Source: Isoetes taiwanensis (lineage: Eukaryota; Streptophyta; Lycopodiopsida; Isoetales; Isoetaceae). From it: a stretch of 64,000 nucleotides of DNA. A program made the position numbers and the translations under genes. Positions 41,427-52,769 of the stretch are shown in pieces. Under the pieces are notes generated by a model. That model was not told where the DNA came from. It worked only from the letters and a program-made list of their open reading frames with translations, and did no database searches. Where the stretch lies: the NCBI GenBank assembly GCA_021234155.1, contig JAJEKV010000010.1, positions 7,724,871 through 7,788,870 of the forward strand, in the 5' to 3' direction. The stretch's first letter is position 1. The number at the start of each line of letters is the position of its first letter.

Positions 41427-41788
41427 TGTGACGTTCCAGCACAGTATACGGTCCCAGGACGTATACTGTACTGTCTCGTCACGCGTACACGCCACTCCAA
41501 CTGACGTGTACGCCGACGTGTAGCAGGTGGGTAGCCCCTAGGGGGCAACTTGCTAGGTATGTGCATTTCTTATTAATGTGCACATGCACATTTATTAAGG
41601 TGCACACATTTCCATGTAGGCACATTTGGCCACCTAGCCATTAAAGGCAAGTGAGCCCATTTCCAATTATCCCACATGCCTAAAGGGATAATTGGAAACC
41701 CTAAGCCCCAACCCTTGCCTATTTAAGTAGGAGAACCCTAACTTGCCCATTTTCGTTCCTAGGGCTTTAGAGCTCTGTTTAGCCTAGG
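41427..41788 (+). repeat. Left LTR, matching part only
   Basis: Bases from about 41523 to 41785 match 49657-49917 with one difference seen. The first about 95 bp are much more diverged but keep a hairpin. After about 41788 the two LTRs no longer align. A TATA-like CTATTTAAG is at 41719-41727. Confidence 0.8.
41441..41469. repeat. Hairpin near the start of the left LTR
   Basis: ACAGTATAC and GTATACTGT are perfect 9-bp inverted arms around GGTCCCAGGAC, whose GTCC and GGAC can also pair. The matching position in the right LTR (49565-49593) has different arm bases but can still form a shorter stem around GGTCCCGGGAC. Confidence 0.7.
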
Positions 41789-41837
41789 ATCTAGCTAGTT
41801 TAGTCTAGTTTTTCAATCTATTTGAACCTCATCTTAA

Positions 41838-41930
41838 AAAAATTCCCGCGGTAGCGAGAATTGAACCTCCCACCCACAGGGTTGAACCCCCCCAAACCCC
41901 CCCGTGCCAACCACTGAGGGTAGGCATCGT
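41838..41930 (-). other. tRNA-like Pol III promoter boxes (SINE head or tRNA relic)
   Basis: Read on the minus strand, CCTACCCTCAGTGGTTGG (about 41924-41907) resembles an A box. GGTTCAACCC (41890-41881) or GGTTCAATTCTC (about 41867-41856) resembles a B box. A run of seven T ends at about 41836. Arms do not fold into a proper tRNA cloverleaf by eye. It lies just after the point where the left LTR stops matching the right one. Confidence 0.3.
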
Positions 41931-42071
41931 TTGTGTTTAAATTATAATTCTTAATTAGATTTAAGCTTTAATAATGTTAGATAATATTAATGGCTAAGCC
42001 TTAGACTTAGAACCAAGACCCTTAAGCTAGATAGAGACAGCATCTCGATAGACACCAGGACTCCGATCGAC

Positions 42072-42296
42072 ATGATGCGCACCAAACAGACCGCTCGACT
42101 TTCTCGACAAGGCGAAATAGCCAGAGGCCAAGGAGGCCGAAGGAAACAAGAAGAGGAGAGGACAGAACGAGAGCGGGAGGCCAAGGCTCAAAAAAAAGCA
42201 GCAGAGCAGAAGCTGGTCCAACATTTTGAAGACTCAACAACTGCTACTGCTCATGCGCTTAGTAACCCTCATGAGGAAGGACATGCAATTAGCTAA
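42072..42296 (+). CDS. Gag-like frame with histone H3-like N-terminus
   Basis: The 74-codon frame starts MMRTKQTARLSRQG. RTKQTAR matches histone H3 residues 2-8 exactly, with Leu replacing Lys9. It then becomes a highly charged, probably helical stretch (RGQGGRRKQEEERTEREREA KAQKKAAEQK) and ends at TAA. It is the first frame after the left LTR, where gag begins in LTR elements. A chromatin-binding or histone-mimic role is inference. The frame is short, so gag may be truncated here. Confidence 0.5.
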   Translation: MMRTKQTARLSRQGEIARGQGGRRKQEEERTEREREAKAQKKAAEQKLVQHFEDSTTATAHALSNPHEEGHAIS

Positions 42297-42463
42297 TTTA
42301 ATTAAGGGAGATCCCCAAAGAGATATGTTGTAAATAATCAATAATTTTGTTAATACATGATAATTTTGAGTAGTTTATGTGTCAAATCTTGCTTAATTAG
42401 GACGAAGTTAGCAAGTAGTAGTTTTATTTTAGTAAAATAGGATACTCTCGCACCAAAAGTGTG

Positions 42464-42760
42464 ATGTCTCACAGCTTTCGCTTTGTCAAGAAACTAAAGT
42501 TTAGTTTTTGAACGAGGCGCAACCTGTGAGACCTTCATACCTAGACCATGTCCAAACTAGACCAAAACACCTCCAAATTGACCAAGTAAGGGGTCCATTC
42601 TGCCTAACTCGATGAGATTAGCATGATTTGACCCTTAGATCACCCAAATTGGACACGTTTAACCCAATTTACAGCCAATGTCTCACAGCTCTACCGGTCA
42701 AAGAACTAAACTTTAGTTTTTGAGCGGGGCGCAACCCGTGGAGACCTCCAAACTTTGAAC
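42464..42760. repeat. Two diverged copies of a segment of about 85 bp
   Basis: TGTCTCACAGCT..AAACT.TAGTTTTTGA..G.GGCGCAACC.GTG occurs at about 42464-42525 and 42680-42745, about 215 bp apart. It is non-coding and of unknown role. Confidence 0.7.
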
Positions 42761-43674
42761 CTCCATAACTTGAGCTACAGAGCTCCAAATCGCCTGAAAA
42801 TTGTTGCAATAGGACCATTAGATAGCCTAGAATCCATTTATGACCTCAAATTAGGCTAGAAATGTCAAACCCTAGCTCAAAATGACCAAAATTGCTCAAA
42901 CCCTTGAATTGTTTTTCCAAACTGTAGTTTGTTTGTAGATAGAAGCATACCCCATTAGTAGCTCGCAAGTATTGCTCTCGGCTCGAAGCTGATACCTTAC
43001 TCCTAGATAGAAGTGCCCAAGAACACCCCTTTGTTATAGTCATCTAGACCTCAAAGATAGCAACCCAAGTCCAACCGGTTTTTTATCACCTCTGCTCATG
43101 CCAAAGGCATAAACCTTGACCTAATTCTGTGTCCTTCTAATAGAGTTTGACTTATATAGCCGCCACATTAACACTCCCCATTGCCAGGATACCTAGAAAG
43201 GAGCTAGAGTCTAGAACTGCCCAAGCCGCTCCATGTGTAGAGATTGGACTCCCCCAAACCAACTTTGTTAGGACCTTAGGGTATGCCTCAAACATCATGG
43301 AGGTTTTGCAAAACAACCCTCATTTCATGCCATACCACACGTCCTAATATCCATAGACTTGTAGATTATAGATATGTCTCCAGTAATGCTGCTCGAGCCA
43401 CCTTGCTTGCTTATAGAGCCCAGAATGTTGTAGGAGAGCCCTTCAAGTAGACCTTAGACTCTAGGAAAATACGAAAGTTGCTTTTCGGCACGGGGGCCGA
43501 GCCACGTAAGAGCTTGAGGCGCAACTCCTTGAAGACATCAAGGTCCCACCCGATGTACGCATGATAAGGAGAGGAGACCGAAAGGCGACCCAAGAGAGGG
43601 AAGCACAATGACAAACACCTCAACCGACAAAACGAGTAGAGACACCACCACCGCCTATCATCAATCTTCATCAA

Positions 43675-46252
43675 ATGGGAAGAATATTTGGTAACCAACG
43701 GCATCAAGAATTTTCTAGGTGTCAACCTCCCGCTATCAATGACGAGATCACATCGAAAGAGGATCTCGACGCCTTCACCGACTCAACGCATTATGAGTTT
43801 CAAATGGAGGAATGCAAGGCAGCAAAATATAGGTGCAGGAAGACATTAGACATCGATGCCGCGTTAGCATCACGAGCTAGGGCCAGAGGGCATAACCTTC
43901 CGTCGAGGAGAGAAGTCATGGCGACACAGGAGCGTATAGGAACCGGAGAGAAGACCACCTCGACTTGCAGCCCAGCAGCTCAAGCGAATGTCAGGCAACG
44001 CCAACAAAAGGAGCGACCAAGCTAGGCAACCACAAAGCACCTAAGGCTGACCAAGATGAGCTTCCAGCTCCCTTGCACCAGCAGGAGACCACGAGGGGAG
44101 GAGACGCATATCAGGGAACATCTCCGACTTGAAGGCCTATATCAGCACTAGGGACAAGATCAAGGAGGAGAATATTCCGCTCGAACAAGAATTCCGGACC
44201 CAGGAACACCTAGAAACCAAAGGAAGATCGGTTTTAATACGTCAGCCAAGGAGTGCGAGATTCGAATGGATAGGACCCAAAGGACGGAGGAGACGACCTA
44301 GCAGCAGATACAAATCATGCAAAGGCGACCAGAAGGAGCCATGGTAGGGACAATAGAGATGACCACACTTCCAGGCACAGGAGAGGCACCTCGGAATGAA
44401 GCAAAGCCCAAGCAACAGGAGTCGCACTCAGAAATTCAACCTGCGGAGGAATGCCAATGCCTGCCTACCGACCATGATCTCAGAGCTTCGAAGACATTCA
44501 AGAATGCCCGACTACAACAGCCAGGTGACCCTACTCAAGCTCGATCAATGGCACCGCAAATCAGCAATCTTGCAACGACACACTGCATGTAGGGACGTTG
44601 AGCGGTCACCGCATTCCTTACGACGAACATACACATTAAGGAGGAGCATCTTTTTTTCAAGGGATCACATCGACAAACACTCTTCGCAACTTGGGGTGAC
44701 GAGCTCGGGTCAGACATGAAGCTCAACAATGGTAGCAGCATCTCAAGGAATTCTGGAGTCAACCAGAATGAAGAAGATGCAGCAAAACCAAAGGGTCAAA
44801 CGCGATAGGAGGAGGGGAAACCCTAAAGGAATATAAACATTTAAGTAGATCTTCGTAGTTGTTTTAAAAAAAGTGGATGAATTAAAATCCCAATGTAAAT
44901 GCGTATATGTCTATTGTATATCTCGGGTGCTCACAGATATAGTGGAGAAACATGAGTTTAAAGTCATGTTTTACGGATTTAGCGCTTAGATTAGGAAGCT
45001 CCTTCACTTCGACTACCAAAAGAGGAAGCATAGAAGCACAACTATAGCCCAAGATCAAAATGGAAGAGCAAGTACGAGGGAGAAACGACCGGAGGCCAAG
45101 CAAACCTTCGACTCCAAACACTTCCGGAAGTGGCCTGAAGTAGAAGACAATTCGTCAGAATAAGAGATAATACCGGTCATGTCAAGATCATCAGCGCTGC
45201 ACCAGGACATCGTCAGGACGCAACACTACATCTTGTGGCAGCAGCAACACTTGACGAACTTATGACACGAGTGGCCTCAACAATAGAAGGAGGAACGCCC
45301 CGACATCAACGAGCCAACCAAGAAGACAACATCTCGACGACCATAATTCCACCTTGTGGTAATATAGGGGAATGCGCTATGACACGTGGATTAGATGGAG
45401 ATGCACTTACAAAAGGCACCGTGACGAGGAGATATGCCTTCAACAACTAGGTGATGGCTTCGTCAGGTACTCCTACCAGTAATTAGAAGAGAAGAAGCCG
45501 ATCATACCTCCGACATGTGGGACATCAAACGCCCAAGGTAGAAGCATTCGACACCTTAACGACAAGGATAGCAACTAAATCACCTTCGGCAAAAAGAGAG
45601 TTCAAGATAATAGCCAGGCTATTCAACGACAAGAGTATATCTAAGGCAGGTACTTCTTCAACTCAAGGGACAAGCTGCGCAGATATAAGGATCCATCATC
45701 CCGACAACGCAGCCATCAGGGAGGAGAGCCATGATGCCTTACTTGCCAGAGAGGCCGACATGCATAGAGAGACAAAGGTCAGGAACTGAAAACTGGAGAA
45801 GTGCTAGCAACCGACTTCTTCCACGAGCTCCCTAGAGGCAACAGGAGGATCAAAACTGACGAGCACAATCAAAGTCACCGGAGGGTACCTCAAGACAAGA
45901 AGACGGCATAGCACTGCGCAACGTGACAACATCCAAGCCATGTGATCGAGGGGATCAAACAAGGAAGATTGGAAGCTCGATGGAGAAGCAATTAGGTGAG
46001 ACGAGTCGATGACTTGCACACGGACTTGCATGCAACTTGGTGAACCCAAGGATGGACGATTCAAAGAACAACTGCAGAAGAGAACAACTCCAGAGGAGTA
46101 TAGCCAAAGGAATCACGCATAGCCTCAAGAGACGCCTCCAAATAGCTTCAAGTATCACGAAGGGAGGAACAATTACCGCCCAAAAACAGGATCAGGAAGC
46201 AGACCAAAACGTCGAAGCATCAACGACCAGCACACCTTTAATTAGAAAGTGA
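43675..46252 (+). pseudogene. Hydrophilic plus-strand frames inside the LTR element, unrecognised
   Basis: Successive plus frames at 43675-44025, 44129-44347, 44317-44719, 45235-45450, 45517-45789 and 46037-46252 are all hydrophilic and Arg/Thr/Glu-rich (for example YRCRKTLDIDAALASRARAR). Base use in this part is richer in C and CGA than the AT-rich flanks, suggesting former coding sequence. No Asp-protease DTG, reverse-transcriptase YxDD, or HHCC/DDE integrase was found in any frame. It may be a long decayed gag-like protein. Confidence 0.35.
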
Positions 46253-48947
46253 TGCAAAGCGTGTTGTGCCATAGCCGACAAACATCGGAGGGCCCAGGTA
46301 TATCAACAAATTACCCCGGAGTACGAGCCAACGTACAAATAGGAGGATATAGATCGTCAACACCATTGCACCGGGAGGAAGACCGATGACATCGCCAAGG
46401 AGTAGGTGTGCAACTCGAAGGGAGGCACAAGGGAGACCTAATAGCTCTAGTAGTAATTGTAATTATGTAAGCTATATGTTTTGCATGTATAGTTCCCTTG
46501 TTATTCCTTCCTTTCCATAGCGTAACAGATCAAAGGAAGGGATGTCATGCAAGTTGCAGGGGTGAAGCAATCAACACGATAACGACAAGAGGACTCGACG
46601 TATGAGACTTTAGCTGCCAAGACAAAGAGTCGAGATGAAAGATCTTTTTCAACGGCGCCATCTTCAGGCTTTTGAAAAGCGGCATGGAAGATTCAAGTGA
46701 TCAACACCATCAAGCAATGCGAGGCTTCTAACGAACAAAGTCAACCGTCAAGGAGCCACCGTCAAGGAGACTGAAGTATCGAGCGACTCGGAAGAACGTT
46801 ACCTTGCTACTTCAAGCAGGCAACGAGTGGATGAGCTTCTAGCAAGCTCAAGGATCTAAGGCCATGGAGCCTAGTAGGTTAAATGTATGGACGGTAACAT
46901 CCATATTAGGATTAGAAGGCATTTCCAGATATTCTGGCTAAAAGGATTGCCCCAATATTGAGCTAAGCGTCAAGGATTGGGAAGGAAATGCATAGGAGTA
47001 ACTATAATTATACACGATTGTTAACAGACATCCAACGTATTGAAACCACTTGGTGAGATTGATCTCCTCGCTAAGAAGGAATCATTACTAGGATAATTGT
47101 TAACCATGTATAAATCTAGTACCTCCAAAGAATAATCCAACCGAAAGAAAAGAAGTAATCTAACAAGTCCGGCCAACTTGTTACGATGACATCAATTCGA
47201 TTGGTAGGAATATTCCAAGAGCTAAATAACTAAGAAAGGGGGAATCTCTAGAATATAAAAGAATAATACATGCAAGGTACATCTAAAATAAGAATTATAG
47301 TAATCAAATAGTCTTTTGAGACAAAAGGAATTGTCGTGATGACAAAACCTTGTGGTTTAGAATCGTTCTAACTAAGTAGGTAACCCATAACTATATTGAA
47401 ATAAATGATAACATAATATGTGCATCCATCTTAGATGGTGATATATGTTAGCTAAGGCTAGTAAATTAATGTGCTAAGTAAGAAGCATATAACCTCTTAA
47501 GGGGAGAGAATAGATATGATGTTGTGTACAACGTCATTGAAAGGGTGCAGGACCATTTTCCTTTCGAAGAAAGTGGGAGGGCTCAATCTTATGATTGAAC
47601 GTACTTGCATCGAATTGACCGACCCGTAGAATAGAGTTCACTCCGGCAATGGCCGAAGCGAATAGAGCGCAAGATAGATAGATAGATAGCTCAGGAGGTC
47701 TTCAACGTGCGAGACTGACGCAGTAGCTATCTACACCAATGAAGTGGAGCAAAACTATGGGAGCAATGCAACGACCAAGTCATCTCCAAATTACTCGACG
47801 CCGGCTCAATGGGTGGATGCATTCTAGCCTAGGTAAGGCGTGCGCATGCATTATAAGCTTTAATGTGTCTTATAGATAAGTTAAATATAGATCCTAATAA
47901 TTGCATGGAATTACTGTACGTATATGTATCATGCGGAAATAAGTTAAATAACAACGATAATGTGAGGTAGCATGTTAATTAATCCTTCGCAAGGATGCAA
48001 TTCCTTCCAAGGATAGCCATATGACCTTGGGGTCCTTATAGATATAGATAGAAAATAGAATTCAAATATACTTAAGTGCATCTTAGGGATATACTTCCAA
48101 GGGTAATGCAGGACCCAAGGAAGAGAATAAGAAGCACATCTAATTCTTGTGTATGATAATTAAAACCTTGTCTATGTAAACAATAGGTCTAAATCAGGGT
48201 TATTGTTCAAATAATCGCGATCTTGTTGTAAAATATTGCAAAGCTTAGAGTAAATATAATTGTACTATCGGAAGTAATGTATCCGATACTATGATAATGT
48301 TAATTCATAAATATTACCTTAGGGTAATTATGTTAATCACATGCGTTAAAGGAGCCAGCAAAAATCGGCTCAGGCATGTCGTTTTGTGTGTAGATTAAAT
48401 GCTTGTATAGTTAAGATTAATCTACGCATGCAACCTATGCTAGGTAGGGGTTGCATGCGTTGTTACCGATGATGAGACCACTACGGTGATCTCTAGGGCG
48501 TGGTGTAATGTCAATGTAGGCATGACCGCCGTTTCCGCTTTGGCGAAAGTGGAAGGTAGATTAGAAAGTCTACTTCGTCCCATCGAAGTAGACGACCTCG
48601 AGAGAAAGGAGGTCATTCAGAATGCGTTGATAGGAAAGGCACCTTTAGCCCCATATATGCTTTGATAGGAGGAAGCTATCCTTCACGCCCCACGAAGGGA
48701 AGGATATCCTCCACGCCGGGCAACTAGAGGTGTAGGCATGAGCGCATATAGGCATATAGGCTGCTCCACGCCATAATGGAAGATTCACCCTCTTCCTACT
48801 GCCGGAGATTAGCCATGCATCCATGTAGATAGGTGGGGTGGTCACCATATAACCAAAATTTTATTAATAATTAAAATAGTAATAACGTGGAGGGTCGACC
48901 TCAGAGCCAATAGAGCTCCGGGGCAAGGAGGTCGAAGTTATTTAAAA
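46253..48947. other. Non-coding interior of the LTR element
   Basis: No supported reading frame. The tract includes local duplications and purine-rich sequence. Nothing resembles pol. Confidence 0.5.
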
Positions 48948-48948
48948 A

Positions 48949-49480
48949 ACTTGCAACACAAATTTAGTCATAATGTGTTGCAAGGGATGAAGAGTACCTT
49001 AGAAGTGTAAATTTTGTATGAAATTGATAAACTTTGATAAACTTAAATGTTGTATTAAGTAAGCTGCGTGGATTAAGTTATGAAGTGATAAGTTAATTGG
49101 ATAATGAAATAGTACAGTAATGTCTTAAACATTACCTTAGAGTAATTCTAATAATTAAGATAATAAGTATGTAATTATAGATATTGTAAAATTAATGCAG
49201 GATTTTAAGGTGCGAGGACTTGCAACACAAATTTTGTTGGAATGTGTTGCAAGGAATAAAGAGTACCTTAAATAATAATTGTATATGAAAGTGTTAAATT
49301 GTGATAAACTAAATGTTATAATAACGAGGACTAATAAGTACCCTGTTTTAATAGAAGTTACGAATTGACAAGTTATTTGATAATGTAATGGCGTAATAAT
49401 AATTTAAAAATATTACCTTAAGGTAATCTTAATAAATGTGTAAGTATAATAGTAGTATATCGTATGCATCAGGTTGATTG
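48949..49480. repeat. 269-bp tandem duplication near the right LTR
   Basis: ACTTGCAACACAAATTT begins near 48949 and again near 49218. The copies share ATGTGTTGCAAGG.AT.AAGAGTACCTTA and the later ATTACCTTA.(A/G)GTAAT blocks, with moderate divergence. Confidence 0.85.
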
Positions 49481-49495
49481 CAGGTTAGGAAGATT

Positions 49496-49550
49496 CCAAG
49501 GTGGGGAGACCCACGATGCTGCGGACAGCATCATTTCAAGGTGGGGAGAA
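49496..49550 (+). promoter_or_regulatory. Polypurine tract, duplicated, with a hairpin between copies
   Basis: AAGGTGGGGAGAA ends at 49550, immediately before the right LTR (TGTGACG), the correct place for a plus-strand primer. A second CCAAGGTGGGGAGAC lies at about 49496-49510. Between them GATGCTG-CGGA-CAGCATC (about 49515-49532) forms a 7-bp stem. Confidence 0.8.
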
Positions 49551-51132
49551 TGTGACGTTCCAAAGACAAAGACGGTCCCGGGACGATCTTGTCATCGTTC
49601 GTCACGCCGCATACACGCCACTCCAACCGACGGTGCGCCCGACGCGTGTAGCAGGTGGGTAGCCCCTAGGGGGCAACTTGCTAGGTATGTGCATTTCTTA
49701 TTAATGTGCACATGCACATTTATTAAGGTGCACACATTTCCATGTAGGCACATTTGGCCACCTAGCCATTAAAGGCAAGTGGGCCCATTTCCAATTATCC
49801 CACATGCCTAAAGGGATAATTGGAAACCCTAAGCCCCAACCCTTGCCTATTTAAGTAGGAGAACCCTAACTTGCCCATTTTCGTTCCTAGGGCTTTAGAG
49901 CTCTGTTTTGGCTGCTCTAGGAGTCAAAACCGCCTCCCAGACTCCGTCTGAGAGAATGGCATCATTAGTTTCCCTTGATTCGAAAGCAGTTCAAGAGGGA
50001 TGGTCGAACTCGGTCGAGGAGGAGCAACTCATGGATCAGGGTATGTAGTCGATTTAATGGTCTAAACCGCTTTTCCGGTCATTGTATCGGTAGGTTTAGC
50101 CTATTAAATCGCCTTTTAGCAGCTATCTAGATCTCTAGATGAGTAGATACCAGACTCTAACTAAAGAACCTAACTCTATGATATAGATTAGATCTATGTT
50201 CTTTAGTTCTTACGTGATGTATATGGATGATGTATCTCTGTGAACTCCTTGTATTGGGAAGGGGGTAGAGACTTCAAGCTTGGTAGTAGATGCTCCTAGA
50301 TTAGCCTCTCTAGCACACCATAGATTCGCCTCAGGTACAAGAACCACACCAGGTTGTGGGTGAAGGGGCGGCCGGCTAAGAAGGAGGTTCGTGTTCTCGA
50401 CTCTTGAACGATCCCTCCGTGTGTAAGGCCTACGGGGATCATTGTGACTAGGCCCAATAGCTTACCACCGAAAAGCGGGTAAGGTATGGGCTCGACACCC
50501 GAAGTGGTGTTCACTTTCCGGTGGGTTCAATGGTCGAATACGGGCGTGGGCCCTCTAGTCACCTTGAGTCGGCATGTAGATCTCTGGAGGGAGTGATCCC
50601 TACCGCCCCATCGGGCTGGGAGATGAATCCCGTGAATAGCCCTTTTGGCTATGCATCCGTGGGGCTACGATCGTCCCAACACTTTTCAGCCTACTCGCAA
50701 AGTGTGCAATGGGAGGGGCGGATGGAGTGGACAACCCTATGCCATGTTCTTATGCCAGCCAAATCCATTGCCATGAATTCTGTCTGCAATGAACTCTGGA
50801 GACCCAAGCCGTCAGTCATCCTTTTGAGTCTGAGCCTTGGGTAGGATTTCCTATGTGATGTGCTGATCTTTGTCTATGCAGATATGTGGAGGACCATCCT
50901 TCGTGATGGTCGTATGATGTTGATGTATGTACTACTGACATGTATGTTTACGCTTCCGCAGCTAGGTAGGCCCTGAGGGAGACAGGGTAAAGGACCCCTT
51001 CACTCTTCCCACTGGAACTCTTCAAGGTTGCAGTGATACGTGGAGGGCCCTATATTAGCATAGAGCTGGTATGGGGGATGAACTCCTGTTTGTATACGGT
51101 GAGAGCACCGTATATGAGTAGGGGACGTCACA
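49551..51132 (+). repeat. Right LTR (about 1582 bp)
   Basis: Begins TGTGACGTTCC and ends GGGGACGTCACA, followed by CCTCC. It contains a TATA-like CTATTTAAG at 49848-49856. A perfect 9-bp hairpin TATACGGTG-AGAG-CACCGTATA lies at 51093-51114 near the end. Several short frames inside it look incidental. Confidence 0.85.
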
Positions 51133-51137
51133 CCTCC
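51133..51137. repeat. LTR element target-site duplication CCTCC, right copy
   Basis: Same 5-mer as 41422-41426; LINE-E coding resumes directly after it. Confidence 0.85.
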
Positions 51138-51661
51138 TAGCTTACACACCAGTAGACATGCAACGACATCTCGATGCCCTAGACACATTCTGCCAAGCGA
51201 CTGATATGCGCGTCAACCTGGCCAAGACTAAGGTGGTTTTCATATCATCTTCACGTCAGCCGAGGGTCCCCTCCTTCAGTTACCGACGCCAAAATGTGGA
51301 AGTTGCATCCACATACAAACATTTGGGAGTGGAGTTTCCTTCTACTATGCACTGGGACACATCCATACGGCTATGAGTGACGGCGGGCTGGAAGGCACTA
51401 TATGCAATGCAAAACAATAGTCATAGAGCGGAGTTGTATGATTGGGCCCATCAGTCACGCCTGTTCAAGGTCTTAGTGGAGCCTGTCCTTTTATACGGGG
51501 TGGAAGTATGGGGCCCAGTAGTATCACTTGCTACTTGGAATGACTTGGATCAGGTCCAGAAAGCCTTCTTAGTACGAGCACTAGCCGAGCTTCACATCTG
51601 CATCAGTGTATGGAAAAGTATTTTAAACGAACAGAAAAATTTCCTTCTAGCCGTGGGATGA
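51138..51661 (+). pseudogene. LINE-E reverse transcriptase, after the LTR insertion
   Basis: AYTPVDMQRHLDALDTFCQA continues the palm after YADDVDLL. Then come MRVNLAKTKVVFISSS and STYKHLGVEFPSTMHWDTSI, an in-frame TGA, and ALYAMQNNSHRAELYDWAHQ with VLLYGVEVWGPVVS. The last blocks are shared with LINE-F (minus, 53930-53583), which confirms the family. Confidence 0.85.
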
Positions 51662-51815
51662 ACAGGCACCTACAAATTTGGATGGGATTTATCCTAGTAA
51701 TAAAATTTTGGCTCGGAAAATTTCCTTCGAATCTCAAAAACAAAAGGATATTAAAACAAATTTATAGCCTACAAAGAACAGTTAATTTTCGTATTAAATT
51801 GCTACAAAATTAACA

Positions 51816-52701
51816 TAAACAAGTCATAATCCTGTGGAGGGCAATACATGCAGTCACACCATCCCCAGCCCTTCAGTTAGTAAAATTCTGGGTACAAGAG
51901 TCATTACCAGTGGGCAGCCACACTCCTAAACATCAGTTACCAGACTTGGCCTTTTTTCAGCTTACACCATGCTCAGGAACATCAAATATCTTAAAAAGAA
52001 TGTTGGAGGCATGGAATAATGCTGCATTATGCTACTGACCTCCTAGTATAGATGCCAAAAGTAGAGACCTGCTGAATTTTTCTGGCATCCGGATCTTGCA
52101 CCAGTCAATGTGGGATGTTTGGCTTTGAAACACCCCCAAAAATACATGCAATGGCATAAAATGGTTTAAGGAGAATAGAAGATCTAAGAGTACAGGATAG
52201 ATGGATGACCTGGGAGGAGGTTGTAGATAGAACAAAAGAATCAGATCTGGATAAACAGATTTACAACTTGGTTATGAACATTATTGGAGAGTATGAGGAG
52301 CTAAGCAATGATTCCAGCATGTGGCAACTGAATAATAAGGAAGTATATTCAGTAAAGGACATATATAAGGCTCTCATTCAACTGAAACCTTCTAGAGCAG
52401 GTGTATTATGGCAATGTGAAGAGGAAAAGCTGGCAGAAATATGTGCAAAAGGCTGGGCAAGCTATACGACCAACAAAATTATAACATTTAGGTGGATTGC
52501 CTCGCATCAAAGCTTACCTACAAACCAGAAAAGGTCTTTTTATGATAACACAGCTTCCAGTCAATGCCCTCAGTGTGGAGAAGTGTGTTTACATGCTCAT
52601 GGTTGGCAGAATTCTGGAGTTGGGCATCTCAGATCAACAAAGGAGCACCAACAGACTTAAATCTTTTAAGTTTTTGGGAAGCAAGTAACAGAATTGAAAT
52701 C
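51816..52701 (+). pseudogene. LINE-D thumb and zf-RVT part
   Basis: LINE-D resumes with LWRAIHAVTPSPALQLVKFW and LPDLAFFQLTPCSGTS, with one in-frame TGA. Frame 52205-52660 has YSVKDIYKALIQLKPSRAGV, ITFRWIASHQSLPTNQKRSF and QCPQCGEVCLHAHGW, the zf-RVT cluster. LNLLSFWEASNRIEITT ends at the next insertion. Confidence 0.75.
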
Positions 52702-52706
52702 ACTAC
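52702..52706. repeat. Possible LINE-F target-site duplication ACTAC, left copy
   Basis: ACTAC precedes the pentanucleotide tract and recurs at 54015-54019 where LINE-D resumes. Five bases is short, so chance is possible. Confidence 0.45.
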
Positions 52707-52769
52707 GAATAGAATAGAATAGAATAGAATAGAATAGAATAGAATAGAATAGAATAGAATAGAATAGAA
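52707..52769. repeat. Pentanucleotide microsatellite (GAATA)n
   Basis: About 12 uninterrupted GAATA units. It lies exactly at the 3' end of LINE-F, so it is probably that element's tail rather than an independent microsatellite. Confidence 0.9.

Larger units (their letters stand above)
41427..51132 (+). mobile_element. LTR retrotransposon without recognisable pol (LARD-like)
   Basis: The element begins TGTGACGT and ends ACGTCACA, with a CCTCC target duplication. The right LTR is about 1582 bp (49551-51132) and is preceded by a purine tract. The left LTR matches it only over its first about 360 bp. The 7.7-kb interior has no protease, reverse transcriptase, RNase H or integrase that I can see, only plus-strand hydrophilic frames, the first starting like a histone H3 tail. 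It resembles large non-autonomous retrotransposon derivatives that need another element's enzymes. Confidence 0.78.
40667..51815 (+). mobile_element. LINE-E: non-L1 LINE inserted in LINE-D, itself split by an LTR element
   Basis: Plus-strand blocks of a second LINE family lie on both sides of the LTR element: palm 41057-41426 and thumb/C-terminal part 51138-51610. Flanking LINE-D reads QALAAK on the left and LWRAIHAV on the right. Junction positions are approximate because no target duplication was resolved. Family features (DFAKAFDTVPREKLWARLQQ, GVRQGCPLSPTLFGLYIDEL) differ from L1 and fit RTE- or Jockey-like polymerases better. Confidence 0.7.

Noticed and set aside
41838-41930. Functional tRNA gene
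   Set aside because: A- and B-box-like sequences are present, but acceptor and T-arm pairing fail by eye.
43411-43725. 104-codon minus frame in the LTR element
   Set aside because: It is a shadow of plus-strand sequence with no motif.
52707-52769. Independent microsatellite
   Set aside because: Its position exactly at the 3' end of LINE-F and the start of LINE-D's gap makes a LINE tail the better explanation.
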